A DNA stretch of 64,000 nucleotides from Thermomicrobiales bacterium (GTDB lineage Bacteria > Chloroflexota > Chloroflexia > Thermomicrobiales > UBA6265). Within the stretch, counting starts at the first letter, position 1, and every line of letters begins with the position of its first letter. A program made the translations under genes and the position numbers. The DNA lies in contig JAWKPF010000008.1 of the NCBI GenBank assembly GCA_041390825.1, positions 124,001 through 188,000 of the forward strand. Direction: 5' to 3'. Of this stretch, positions 24,774 through 33,058 are shown piece by piece. The notes beneath the pieces are model-generated. The model saw only the letters and a program-made list of their open reading frames with translations. It did no database searches and was not told the origin of the DNA.

Positions 24774-25835
24774 ATGGCTCAGGACGACCGGGACAAAGCG
24801 CTGGACCTCGCGATCGGGCAAATCGAGCGCCAATTCGGCAAGGGCTCCATCATGAAGATGGGCGAGGCTCATTCGATGCAGGTGGAAGCAATTCCGACCG
24901 GCAGTATCGCGCTCGATCTGGCGTTGGGCATCGGCGGCCTGCCGCGCGCCCGCATCACCGAGATCTACGGTCCGGAATCGTCCGGCAAGACCACGCTGGC
25001 GCTGCACGTCATTGCCGAGGCGCAAGCGGCGGGCGGCATGGCTGCCTACATCGACGCGGAGCATGCGCTCGATCCCATCTATGCTGCTCGGCTGGGTGTC
25101 GATCTGGACGAACTGTTGATCTCGCAACCGGATACGGGCGAGCAGGCGCTGGAAATCGTCGAAGCGCTCGTGCGTTCGAACGCGATCGATGTGATCGTGA
25201 TCGATTCGGTGGCTGCCCTGGTGCCCAAGGCGGAGATCGACGGTGACATGGGAGATTCCCATGTCGGTCTGCAAGCCCGGCTCATGAGCCAGGCGCTGCG
25301 CAAGCTCACCGGCGCCATCAGCCGCTCGAAGACCTGCGTCATCTTCATCAACCAGTTGCGTATGAAGATCGGCGTCATGTTCGGCAATCCCGAAACCACC
25401 ACGGGAGGCAACGCGCTCAAGTTCTACTCATCGACCCGGCTCGATATCCGCCGAATCGAGACGATCAAGAACGGTACCGATTCGGTTGGATCACGCGTGC
25501 GCGTGAAGGTCGTCAAGAACAAGGTGGCGCCCCCCTTCCGCCAGGCCGAGTTCGACATCATGTACAACCAGGGCATCTCGAAAGAGGGGAGTGTTCTGGA
25601 CGTTGCGACCGATATGGGCATCGTCCGCAAGCAGGGCGCCTGGTTCTATGTCGACGACGACCGCCTCGGTCAGGGACGTGAGAACGCCAAGGAGTTCCTC
25701 AAGCACAATCCCGACGTCATGGACGCGATTCTCGAACGGATCAAGGCCGGTTCTCCAGAGCTGAACCGGCTCGCGCTGGATGCGCAGGAAGACGTTGCCG
25801 TCGGCCCCAACGGTTTGGAGGAGCCTGCCTTCTAG
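24774..25835 (+). CDS. recA: Recombinase RecA
   Basis: A 353-residue RecA with Walker A GPESSGKTT (66-74), the MAW-type motif VIDSVAALVPKAEI, the L2-adjacent NQLRMKIGVMFGNPETTTGGNALKF region and the conserved C-terminal domain. It forms ATP-dependent filaments on single-stranded DNA for strand exchange and triggers LexA self-cleavage. ATG 24774 has AAAGGA (24762-24767) 6 nt upstream; the frame extends 30 bases further but without a ribosome site. The operator-like palindrome upstream suggests SOS control. A bidirectional hairpin follows the stop. Confidence 0.98.
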   Translation: MAQDDRDKALDLAIGQIERQFGKGSIMKMGEAHSMQVEAIPTGSIALDLALGIGGLPRARITEIYGPESSGKTTLALHVIAEAQAAGGMAAYIDAEHALDPIYAARLGVDLDELLISQPDTGEQALEIVEALVRSNAIDVIVIDSVAALVPKAEIDGDMGDSHVGLQARLMSQALRKLTGAISRSKTCVIFINQLRMKIGVMFGNPETTTGGNALKFYSSTRLDIRRIETIKNGTDSVGSRVRVKVVKNKVAPPFRQAEFDIMYNQGISKEGSVLDVATDMGIVRKQGAWFYVDDDRLGQGRENAKEFLKHNPDVMDAILERIKAGSPELNRLALDAQEDVAVGPNGLEEPAF

Positions 25836-25890
25836 TCCAGAGCCGTCAGGCGACGCGCTCGGCGGCGATTCTATGTTCCAGGGCTGCAGA

Positions 25891-25922
25891 AACCCCTCGT
25901 CTCCCGAACAGGGCGAGGGGTT
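25891..25922. terminator. Bidirectional terminator between recA and the convergent gene
   Basis: A 9-bp stem AACCCCTCG (25891-25899) pairs with CGAGGGGTT (25914-25922), with CCTTTAT following on the plus strand and CTGCAG on the other side. It ends 3 bases before the stop of the minus-strand gene. Confidence 0.75.
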
Positions 25923-25925
25923 CCT

Positions 25926-26543
25926 TTATCCCCGCTCGATCGAATCGATCGCCCAGACCCCGTCGACCATCGTCAGTTCGTAGACCTCGGTGCTTCGATC
26001 GGTATACCCGGCGCGCGCCTTCACTATCTGTCCGGAACCGCCAGTCAGTTCGATCGAGCGCAGTGTAGGGGTGTCGCCCTGGATCTCGGCAGTTCTGAGC
26101 ACATCGGCCAGTTCGGCCTCCGGGATGCCGAGCTCATCGGCCAGCCGTGCCCGATACCTGGGAGAGCAGACCGCCAGTCCATCTACGAGATTCCCATCTC
26201 GTCGTGCGCGCAGGAGGCGCTCGATGGAGGTTGCCACCTCCGCGAGTGTCACATCCTGTCTGGGCGTCGAAACGCCGGTGAGCCACACCGGCGTCACCGG
26301 CGGCCGAGAAGTCGGCGGGCGTGAAACGGCCGGAGGACGCTCGACGTGTTGTGGGGCAATGGGAGATTCTGGCGTCCGGGCTTCGGGGGACTCGCGACGC
26401 TGCGCGCTTTCGCGTCGGAAAAGCAGAATCGCCAGCGCAAACATCGAGAGCACGAAGCCCGTCAGCAAGACCAGCGTCACTGCATCGAGCGTGCTTTCGT
26501 CCAATCCATCTGTGGTTGTTTGCAGCGCCAGCAGCACGGGCAC
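25926..26543 (-). CDS. Membrane-anchored protein with an NTF2/SnoaL-like C-terminal domain
   Basis: A 205-residue protein. One transmembrane helix (about 21-43, LVLLTGFVLSMFALAILL) is followed by RR-rich residues and a Pro/Arg-rich linker (about 50-95). The C-terminal domain (about 100-205) has an opening helix (EVATSIERLLRARRDGN), a segment with ACSPRYRARL-like spacing, and closing strands ending VWAIDSIERG, typical of NTF2-like folds. No enzyme function can be assigned. The start is GTG 26543. It converges with recA across a shared hairpin and lies downstream of the S9 peptidase in the same direction. Confidence 0.65.
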   Translation of the reverse strand: MPVLLALQTTTDGLDESTLDAVTLVLLTGFVLSMFALAILLFRRESAQRRESPEARTPESPIAPQHVERPPAVSRPPTSRPPVTPVWLTGVSTPRQDVTLAEVATSIERLLRARRDGNLVDGLAVCSPRYRARLADELGIPEAELADVLRTAEIQGDTPTLRSIELTGGSGQIVKARAGYTDRSTEVYELTMVDGVWAIDSIERG

Positions 26544-26649
26544 GCCAGGCCTTTGTCCGGTCGGGTCGTCGATGAGGCAGACTCTATCCGATCCTCCCCG
26601 CGGGACGGATCGGGCGCGCGCATTTCAGGACCAAAGTACCGCTCGGCCG

Positions 26650-28587
26650 CTACGACGAAACGGGGAGATTGGCGATCTCGATCACGGGAACGTCATCCGC
26701 TGGCACGAAGTCGAACACCTTCCCGAAGAAGTAGAGCGAGCTGTCGAGCGCGTGGCGAATGTTTTCGCTCTTGCGGAAGCCGTGCTGCTCTCCTTCGTAG
26801 ATCACCAGCGCTACCGGCTTGCCGTTCGCTTCGACCGCGTCATACATCATCTGCGCCTGGTTGGGTGGGACGACCTTGTCTTCGTCTCCCTGGAAGATGA
26901 GGAGCGGCGCGGTGATATTCTCGACATAATGCACCGCCGAACGTTCCTTGTATCGATCGATCGCCTCGGGGTAGGGACCGATCAGGCCATCCAGATAGCG
27001 GGACTCGAACTTGTGGGTGTCGTGCACCATCGCTTCCAGATCGCCGATGCCAAAGTAACTCACCCCGGCTTTGAAGAAATCGCGGAAGGCGAGCGCCGAG
27101 AGGGTGGTGTAGCCGCTGGCGCTCCATCCCTGGATGATGATCCGCTCTGGATCGACCAATCCCTCCTCGATCAGGTGCTTGGCCCCGTTCACGCAATCGT
27201 CGATGTCGACGATGCCCCAGTTGCCATTCAACCGGTCGCGATATGCGCGTCCGTAGTTCGTGCTGCCGCCGTAATCGACATCCAGCACGGCAAAACCGCG
27301 ACTGGTCCAATACTGGATCTGCGCGCGCTGCGCGGTGGAGGTTGCGCCGGTCGGGCCGCCATGGCTTTGCACGATCAACGGCGGCAGCTCACCGTCCGGG
27401 GCGGCAAAGTCCTTGTTCTGGGGCGGGTAGTAGAACCCGAACGCGGTTCTGCCGCCGGTGGTGGGGAATTCGATCGCGCCGGGAACCGAAACGTAGCCTC
27501 GCTCGAACTCCTGGTCCGAGGTCGCCCGCAGCTTCTTCAGTTTGCCAGTGTCGACATCGAGTTGCACCAGCGCGGTCGGCTCCACCGGTGACCCAGCCTT
27601 GAACACGACCTTGCCGTCATGTGCATGGACAGAGCTGATCATGGTCGATGGCAGGTCGACCGGATCGAGTTCCCGTGTTTCCAGATCGATGACGTTCAAA
27701 CGCCAGCGGCCATCCTTGAACGAAGCGATGGCGACGCGCCCTTCGTCCAGGAAGCCGAACGTCGACTGCGAAAAGACCCAGAGCGGGAGTCCATACTCGG
27801 CAGCGTCCTCATAGACGATCTCTACCCCGTTGTCGCCCTCCCGGTAGAGATTCCACCACCCGGTGCGGTCCGAGACGAAATAGAGCCGATCGTCGAGCGA
27901 CCAGGCCGGTTCGAAGATCGACTCGCTCGCTCCGCCCGCCACCAGCCTGCGGTTGCCAATCGAGCCATCCGCTTCGATATCGCCCACCCAAAGCTCACAT
28001 CCATCCCAGGGCATGTTTGGATGGTCCCAACTCAGCCAGCACAGGCGTTTTCCGTCGTGGCTCACACGCGGAGTGGCGAAGAAATCATGTCCTCCGACCA
28101 GCACCTGTCCGGTTTGGGAGCCATCCAGCGGAATCGAGCCAATCGAGTTGACGGCTTCCTTTGCGCCGGTGGTGTGATCTTCGCGCACGGCGATCAGGCG
28201 ATTGTGCGCCCGATCGAAGGTGAAATCGGCATGTCGAATATCACTGGCCGGGGTCAGCGGAATGTTGTCGCCATCGACGACGAGCTGGTAGACCCGCTGG
28301 TCCGCGTCGTTCACGAAATAGACGGTGCCGTCCACCACGGTGAACGCCGCCCCGCCGTATTCATGCACGCGAGTACGGGCGCTCCATGGCGCGGGGAGCA
28401 GTTCCTCGATCGTGCCCCCGGGCGCCCAGCGTTCGATCGCATAACGACCCTTCTCGTTGGGATGTTGCTCGGACCAATAGATGGTGTCGCCGTCTACGAC
28501 CGTGTCTTCCAGCTGGATCGACGATGCTGTAATGGCTGCCGAGGTGATTGGCGATTTCCATGCGCCATACGGCGCGATTTCGACCAC
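26650..28587 (-). CDS. S9 family peptidase (acyl-aminoacyl/dipeptidyl peptidase-like)
   Basis: A 645-residue prolyl-oligopeptidase-family enzyme without a signal peptide, so probably cytoplasmic. The N-terminal two thirds form a beta-propeller-like region with repeated WSxDDRLYFVSDRTGWWNLY-type blades. The C-terminal alpha/beta hydrolase carries the nucleophile Ser in GWSASGY (about 490), Asp in FQGDEDKVVPP (about 569) and His in EQHGFR (about 602). HGGPTGA marks the oxyanion strand. It is expected to trim short peptides. GTG 28587 has AAGGAG about 9 nt upstream. It is divergent from the SH3b gene at 28865. Confidence 0.9.
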   Translation of the reverse strand: MVEIAPYGAWKSPITSAAITASSIQLEDTVVDGDTIYWSEQHPNEKGRYAIERWAPGGTIEELLPAPWSARTRVHEYGGAAFTVVDGTVYFVNDADQRVYQLVVDGDNIPLTPASDIRHADFTFDRAHNRLIAVREDHTTGAKEAVNSIGSIPLDGSQTGQVLVGGHDFFATPRVSHDGKRLCWLSWDHPNMPWDGCELWVGDIEADGSIGNRRLVAGGASESIFEPAWSLDDRLYFVSDRTGWWNLYREGDNGVEIVYEDAAEYGLPLWVFSQSTFGFLDEGRVAIASFKDGRWRLNVIDLETRELDPVDLPSTMISSVHAHDGKVVFKAGSPVEPTALVQLDVDTGKLKKLRATSDQEFERGYVSVPGAIEFPTTGGRTAFGFYYPPQNKDFAAPDGELPPLIVQSHGGPTGATSTAQRAQIQYWTSRGFAVLDVDYGGSTNYGRAYRDRLNGNWGIVDIDDCVNGAKHLIEEGLVDPERIIIQGWSASGYTTLSALAFRDFFKAGVSYFGIGDLEAMVHDTHKFESRYLDGLIGPYPEAIDRYKERSAVHYVENITAPLLIFQGDEDKVVPPNQAQMMYDAVEANGKPVALVIYEGEQHGFRKSENIRHALDSSLYFFGKVFDFVPADDVPVIEIANLPVSS

Positions 28588-28864
28588 GGGATGTCTGCTC
28601 CTTGCTTGCAGCGGCGGTTCTCACTGGAACATTCATAGCACGGGTTGGCCCCCATGCGTGTTCCCGGTGTGGTGTTTGCCTCATCGGACGGTGTTCGCGG
28701 GGCGGCCATGCCGGAACGATCGAGAGTGGAGTGACGTCATTGCCGCTGGTAGGTGAGGGATCTCCAATTCGGGTGGGCGGGAGCCGTCCACGGTGCAGCA
28801 GGAGCCGACTGCTACAATCGTGGGCTGCGGCGACCTGTCGCATCGTCCAGATCTGGAGACCCGT

Positions 28865-30124
28865 ATGCCGAGTTCGCGTTCCGCTGTGACGCCACGAATC
28901 GTGACCGCCCAGGACCTTTCCGCTTTGTCGTTGCAGTCGTTCGGACTCGAGTTCAGCGCTGGCCCCTGGAAGCTGACGCTTTCCAACTTGGTGCGCGGGG
29001 CGGACGCAGCCGCCCAGATTGCCGCTGCCTCCGATCAGAACGCGGCGCCAGAGGACGGTATCGACTATCTGCTCTTCCAGGTGAATGCCACCAATGTCGG
29101 GCAGGAGCGCATCTGGATCGACTACGACGACTTTGCCGTTTTTGGCGCCTCGGGTATCGTGCGGCGCTCGCTGCAATTGATGCCGCCCGCTCCAATGCTC
29201 CAGGCTGCGGTAGAGCCAGGGCAATCGACCTCGGGCTACGTGGTTGGCGCGATCGAGAGCGACGACGCCGCTCCGGTGATCCTATTCGATAGTCGTTTGT
29301 TGACAGGCTTCTGGTCCGATAGCGTCGTTGCCGCAGTGGTTGGGGGCTCGCTTCCCGGGGCGCCAGCGCAACCAGAGGCGGTCAATGACGTTGGCACGAG
29401 CCCGACCGCGCCGGCCACCGCGAATCAGGCCATCGTTACCGAGGATTGGCAGGTCGAGCTACTCCAGGCGGTATTCGGGCAGGATGTCTACGAACTGACC
29501 GATTTCCGGACGCAGGCGGTGGGTGACTCCGATCCCAGCCTCATCCCGCAATGGGCGGCGATCCAGATGCAGGTGACCAACAATCGGGATGGCTCTGCGG
29601 TGTCGCATTTCCCGGTGACGGCCTTCGCCCTCTCATATGGCGATGGCGAGGAGATCCTCGACGTCGCTCGTCTCACGCCGCCGTTGCCGGATATCGCGGG
29701 AGACTATCTGCCTGGCGCGACCCGCACCGGGTGGGCGGCTTTCGAGCGGCCAGTCGATTTCTCTGGTTCCCTGGTGCGCTTTCAGCCGTTCCGCACGGAT
29801 GCCGATGTGCGCTACCTGACCTGGGGCGATGGTTCTGCTCCCGAGAATGCCGGACAAGCAACGGCGCAGCAGGAGGAGACACCGGCCGCGCCGTCCGAGA
29901 CGTTCGCCAATGGAGCCTCGGTCACGACCAACGAGTCCGATGTCAACCTTCGCGCGGAGGCTTCGACCTCGGCGGACATCATTGAAACGCTTCCCGAGGG
30001 AACAACACTCACTGTTACCGGCGATCCAGTGGAGGCCGATGGCTATACCTGGTATCCGGTGCAAGACCCCGCCACCGGGAACAGCGGATTTGTCGCCGCC
30101 AACTTCCTGCGAGCGGCTGCCTAG
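28865..30124 (+). CDS. Two telokin-like (DUF4352-type) domains plus C-terminal SH3b domain
   Basis: About 419 residues. Two related beta-sandwich segments (about 20-170 and 195-335) share features such as DYLLFQVNATNVGQERIW in the first and AAIQMQVTNNRDGSAV in the second, as in DUF4352 extracellular domains. A Gln/Glu/Pro linker and one SH3b domain (about 355-419) complete the protein. Oddly for such domains, no signal peptide is visible from ATG 28865 (TGGAG about 6 nt upstream) or from the in-frame GTG 28793, so either export is non-classical or the start is mis-set. The gene opens a plus-strand run of five to six genes. Confidence 0.7.
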   Translation: MPSSRSAVTPRIVTAQDLSALSLQSFGLEFSAGPWKLTLSNLVRGADAAAQIAAASDQNAAPEDGIDYLLFQVNATNVGQERIWIDYDDFAVFGASGIVRRSLQLMPPAPMLQAAVEPGQSTSGYVVGAIESDDAAPVILFDSRLLTGFWSDSVVAAVVGGSLPGAPAQPEAVNDVGTSPTAPATANQAIVTEDWQVELLQAVFGQDVYELTDFRTQAVGDSDPSLIPQWAAIQMQVTNNRDGSAVSHFPVTAFALSYGDGEEILDVARLTPPLPDIAGDYLPGATRTGWAAFERPVDFSGSLVRFQPFRTDADVRYLTWGDGSAPENAGQATAQQEETPAAPSETFANGASVTTNESDVNLRAEASTSADIIETLPEGTTLTVTGDPVEADGYTWYPVQDPATGNSGFVAANFLRAAA

Positions 30125-30132
30125 CAACGCCG

Positions 30133-30426
30133 ATGAGTTGGCAGCGCTCGATGCTGATCGCCGCCATCCTCCTGTTTGCGGTGGTCTATTACGGGCTGGC
30201 CGCAGTTGCGCTGCGCGATCTCTGGCGCCGGCCCGCCGTTCGTGGCGAAAACAAGACGGGCTGGGCGCTGGCGATCCTCTGTTTGCCGATCCTTGGCGCG
30301 GTGCTCTATGGCTACCTCGGCGCGCCTGACGGGATTTCCCGTGCATCGCAAGCCGCGGAACCAGAATTCACACCATTCGAGCATCTCTTCGACGATGACG
30401 ACTTCTGGAAGGAACCGCGCCGATGA
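30133..30426 (+). CDS. Small membrane protein with PLDc_N-like domain
   Basis: A 97-residue protein with two transmembrane helices (about 7-27 and 43-62) and the pattern of phospholipase D-nuclease N-terminal (PLDc_N) proteins: a WALAILCLPILGAVLYGYLG helix after a basic loop. The tail is acidic (FDDDDFW). PLDc_N proteins occur alone in many bacteria, and their role is unknown. The gene starts 8 nt after the preceding stop and overlaps the next start by 4 nt (ATGA), so it is translationally coupled to the histone-deacetylase-like gene. Confidence 0.75.
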   Translation: MSWQRSMLIAAILLFAVVYYGLAAVALRDLWRRPAVRGENKTGWALAILCLPILGAVLYGYLGAPDGISRASQAAEPEFTPFEHLFDDDDFWKEPRR

Positions 30427-31358
30427 CCACCGCGCTCTATCGCTCGCCGCGTTTCGCCCAGCATGACGAGCCGTCGCATGTCGAGAACCAGCGGCGATTG
30501 AAGGCGGTCGACGCGGAGCTGGAACGATCTGGCTTGCTGGCGACGAACCCGCAACCTGCCTTCGCTGCCGCCACATTGGAACAGTTGTCCCGGGTCCACG
30601 ATCCGCGCTACATCGATGCGCTAGCGCGTGCCGCAAGCCAGGGCGGCGGCTGGATCGACAACGACACGTATATGGGTCCGCAATCGGTCGAGGTGGCCGC
30701 GCTGGCATCGGGCGCGGCAGTGGCTGCGGTCGATGCCGCGCTGGACGGATCGGTGAAACAGGGATTCGTTCTCGCCCGGCCGCCCGGGCATCACGCGCGG
30801 CCCTCGATCGGCATGGGATTCTGTCTCTTCGACACCATCGCTGTCGGCGCAGCCCATGCGTTGAATGCAGGCATCGAACGGATCGCCATTGTCGACTGGG
30901 ATGTGCATCACGGCAATGGCACGCAAGAAATCTTCTGGACAAGCCCAAATGTCTTCTTCGCGTCGATTCATCAGTGGCCGCTCTTTCCAGGAACCGGGGC
31001 AGCCAGCGAAACTGGAAAGGACGCCGGAGCGGGCTACACGCTGAATGCTCCGCTGGCCGCCGGAGCGGGCAATGAGCGCTACCTGCACGTGCTGGACGAG
31101 GTCATCCTGCCAAGGTTGCGCGCCTTCGAGCCGGAGCTCGTCATGGTTTCTGCGGGATACGACTGCCATCGCGACGATCCGCTCGGCAGCATGCGCGTCG
31201 ACGAGGATGGATTTGCTGACATGACGGTCCGGTTGCTGGAACTTGCCCATGCGCATGCTGACGGTCGAATTGTCCTCGTGCTCGAGGGTGGCTACGATCC
31301 ATCGGCGCTGGCGCGCAGCGTGGTTCGCACCATTCAGACACTCGATGGGGCGGTATAG
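30423..31358 (+). CDS. Histone deacetylase family protein (class II-like amidohydrolase)
   Basis: A 311-residue zinc amidohydrolase of the HDAC/acetylpolyamine amidohydrolase/AcuC superfamily. The active-site pair is His123-His124 (RPPGHHARP); zinc ligands are in DWDVHH (Asp160, His162) and SAGYDCHRDDPLG, with a closing LEGGYD. It should remove acetyl groups from lysine or a polyamine in the cytoplasm; which one cannot be told here. The start overlaps the PLDc_N-like gene by four bases. The length is typical for bacterial members. Confidence 0.9.
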   Translation: MTTALYRSPRFAQHDEPSHVENQRRLKAVDAELERSGLLATNPQPAFAAATLEQLSRVHDPRYIDALARAASQGGGWIDNDTYMGPQSVEVAALASGAAVAAVDAALDGSVKQGFVLARPPGHHARPSIGMGFCLFDTIAVGAAHALNAGIERIAIVDWDVHHGNGTQEIFWTSPNVFFASIHQWPLFPGTGAASETGKDAGAGYTLNAPLAAGAGNERYLHVLDEVILPRLRAFEPELVMVSAGYDCHRDDPLGSMRVDEDGFADMTVRLLELAHAHADGRIVLVLEGGYDPSALARSVVRTIQTLDGAV

Positions 31359-31406
31359 TGTGCGCATTGTGTTGTCGTACGTCACCACGCCCAGAGTGCT
31401 GCCTCG

Positions 31407-32555
31407 ATGAGTGATTTCGGATCGTTACCGCCCCAGGGGGGAATGTCGCCATTCCGTCAGGACGATGAACGGAAGCGGGAGCTTGCCCGTCTGGCGACGC
31501 TGCAAAACCAGATCGACGAGCTGCGCACCGCGCTGCGCGAATTGGCCAGCCGTCAGGTCCGCCTGGAAGAAGGCGTCAAGCAGATGGAAGGCGGGAACGC
31601 CGAGAACCGCATCCTGATCGAGCAATCGCGCCAGGAGAGCCAGGTGTCTGCCCGGGCCCGCGCAATCGACGAAAACCGCACTCGCCAGCAGATCGTCGAC
31701 ATGGATCAGCGACTGGAAGACGCGGTGCGTCCGATCCGCTCTCTGCAAGCGCATGTGAGCGAGCTGCTGGAGGCCTCACGCCGCAAGACTGACGATACCG
31801 GCGCGTACAACCGCCGATTCGAGGAGATTCGCTCCGCGATCGAGCATCTGCAAGCCGTTGGCGATCGCAATACGATCGCCGCCCACCAGCTGCGCGAGAC
31901 GATCGAGAGCTCCAAGGGCGAAGTCGATCTGGTACGGCGCGACATCCTGCGTAACGAGGATGCTGTCAAGATCGTCGATCAGGAGATGCGGCGCCGCATC
32001 GCCGAGGTGGCGCAGGCCAGCGAAGGGTTCAATGCCCGATTGGACGATATTCGCGCCGACGTGGCGCATGGGCTCGATCTCATCCAGGACCTGCAACGTG
32101 CCGGCGCGAGCGTGGAACCGAGCTTCGAAGAATTGCGCAAAGCCGATGCCGATATGAAAGCCGAGGCGGCGCGCATCAATCAGCAGGCGCTCGAACGGCA
32201 TGAAACCATCGTCGATCGTATCGACGATCTGCGGCAAGCCACCGATGCGCAGGTCGCGGAGGTGCGCACGTCGCAAGACCAGCGTTTCGAACGGTTGGGG
32301 GAGCGGATCGACGAGATCAACGAGCAGTATCGGGAGTTGGGAGTGCGCATCGCTGCCTTCGTGCATCAGCTGGATGAGTTGCGTCTGGTGGATGAGTCCC
32401 TTCGGCGTGATCTCTGGCAACTGCACGAACAACGTGTCCGGTTGCGGCTCGAACAGGCGCAGCAAGAGCTGGATCAGCTCAGTGGCACCCGCCGCGAGTC
32501 CGAAGACGCTGCCCGCCGACCGGTGGTTGCCTTGCCAAGACCGGCGGATCGATAG
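31407..32555 (+). CDS. Long coiled-coil protein of unknown function
   Basis: A 382-residue protein that is almost entirely charged helical heptads (for example RLATLQNQIDELRTALREL, then RFEEIRSAIEHLQ, then RLGERIDEINEQYRELG). It has no signal peptide or membrane span, a short disordered N-terminus with Gly/Pro and a Pro/Arg tail. No catalytic motif is present. The composition resembles SMC-like or tropomyosin-like proteins, but I do not assign it to a family. It lies 48 nt after the HDAC-like gene and upstream of a membrane protein in the same direction. It may act as a cytoplasmic scaffold; this is speculation. Confidence 0.75.
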   Translation: MSDFGSLPPQGGMSPFRQDDERKRELARLATLQNQIDELRTALRELASRQVRLEEGVKQMEGGNAENRILIEQSRQESQVSARARAIDENRTRQQIVDMDQRLEDAVRPIRSLQAHVSELLEASRRKTDDTGAYNRRFEEIRSAIEHLQAVGDRNTIAAHQLRETIESSKGEVDLVRRDILRNEDAVKIVDQEMRRRIAEVAQASEGFNARLDDIRADVAHGLDLIQDLQRAGASVEPSFEELRKADADMKAEAARINQQALERHETIVDRIDDLRQATDAQVAEVRTSQDQRFERLGERIDEINEQYRELGVRIAAFVHQLDELRLVDESLRRDLWQLHEQRVRLRLEQAQQELDQLSGTRRESEDAARRPVVALPRPADR

Positions 32556-32623
32556 CAACGAGGTCCAGCGTCCAGCGTCTGGCGATCTCGGTGCCGGACC
32601 CTGGGTTCGCTCGAGGAGTGCTG

Positions 32624-33058
32624 GTGCGTCGCCGAAACCGCAGTCCGATCGAAATCCGGCGTCTCTCCTACGTCATCATGGTCCTGGCGTCAATGGCTGG
32701 CGGGTGGGCGGGAGCGACGGAAGGACCAGTCGCGATGATCGCGGTACTGGTGCTGTCGGTGGCTGCAACGGCGTGCTACGTCCGAGCCGCCGATCTCCTG
32801 CTCGATTTCGACTATCGACGCACGCGCAGGCAGGCGGTCTTGTTTGCGATCGTGGGTATGGCCGCAGCGCTCGTCGGCTGCGTGGTTGCCTCGCAAGTGA
32901 CGAATGGCAGTCGATCTGAGTTGGTGCGGGCGCTGGGGTATGCCGCAATCGGTGGGGGAATTGCGGTTGGGCTTTCCGGGCTCGTGGCGTTGCTTTGGTC
33001 GTTTGCCGGAACCTATGCTGGTGAGCAGATCGAGAAACGGAGCAACGAGGAATGGTAG
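32624..33058 (+). CDS. Small multi-span membrane protein
   Basis: About 144 residues with four predicted transmembrane helices (for example VIMVLASMAGGWAGA, then AMIAVLVLSVAATACYVRAA, then VLFAIVGMAAALVGCVVA and AIGGGIAVGLSGLVALLWSF). The N-terminus is basic (VRRRNRSPIEIRR), the C-terminus charged. GTG 32624 was chosen because GAGGAG (32613-32618) sits 5 nt ahead; the open frame from 32591 is less likely. The stop overlaps the next gene in ATGGTAG, so the pair is coupled. The family is not recognised. Confidence 0.7.
   Translation: MRRRNRSPIEIRRLSYVIMVLASMAGGWAGATEGPVAMIAVLVLSVAATACYVRAADLLLDFDYRRTRRQAVLFAIVGMAAALVGCVVASQVTNGSRSELVRALGYAAIGGGIAVGLSGLVALLWSFAGTYAGEQIEKRSNEEW

Noticed and set aside
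28732..28739. TGACGTCA palindrome between divergent genes
   Set aside because: Eight bases is too short to separate from chance in GC-rich DNA, and it does not align with a promoter element.
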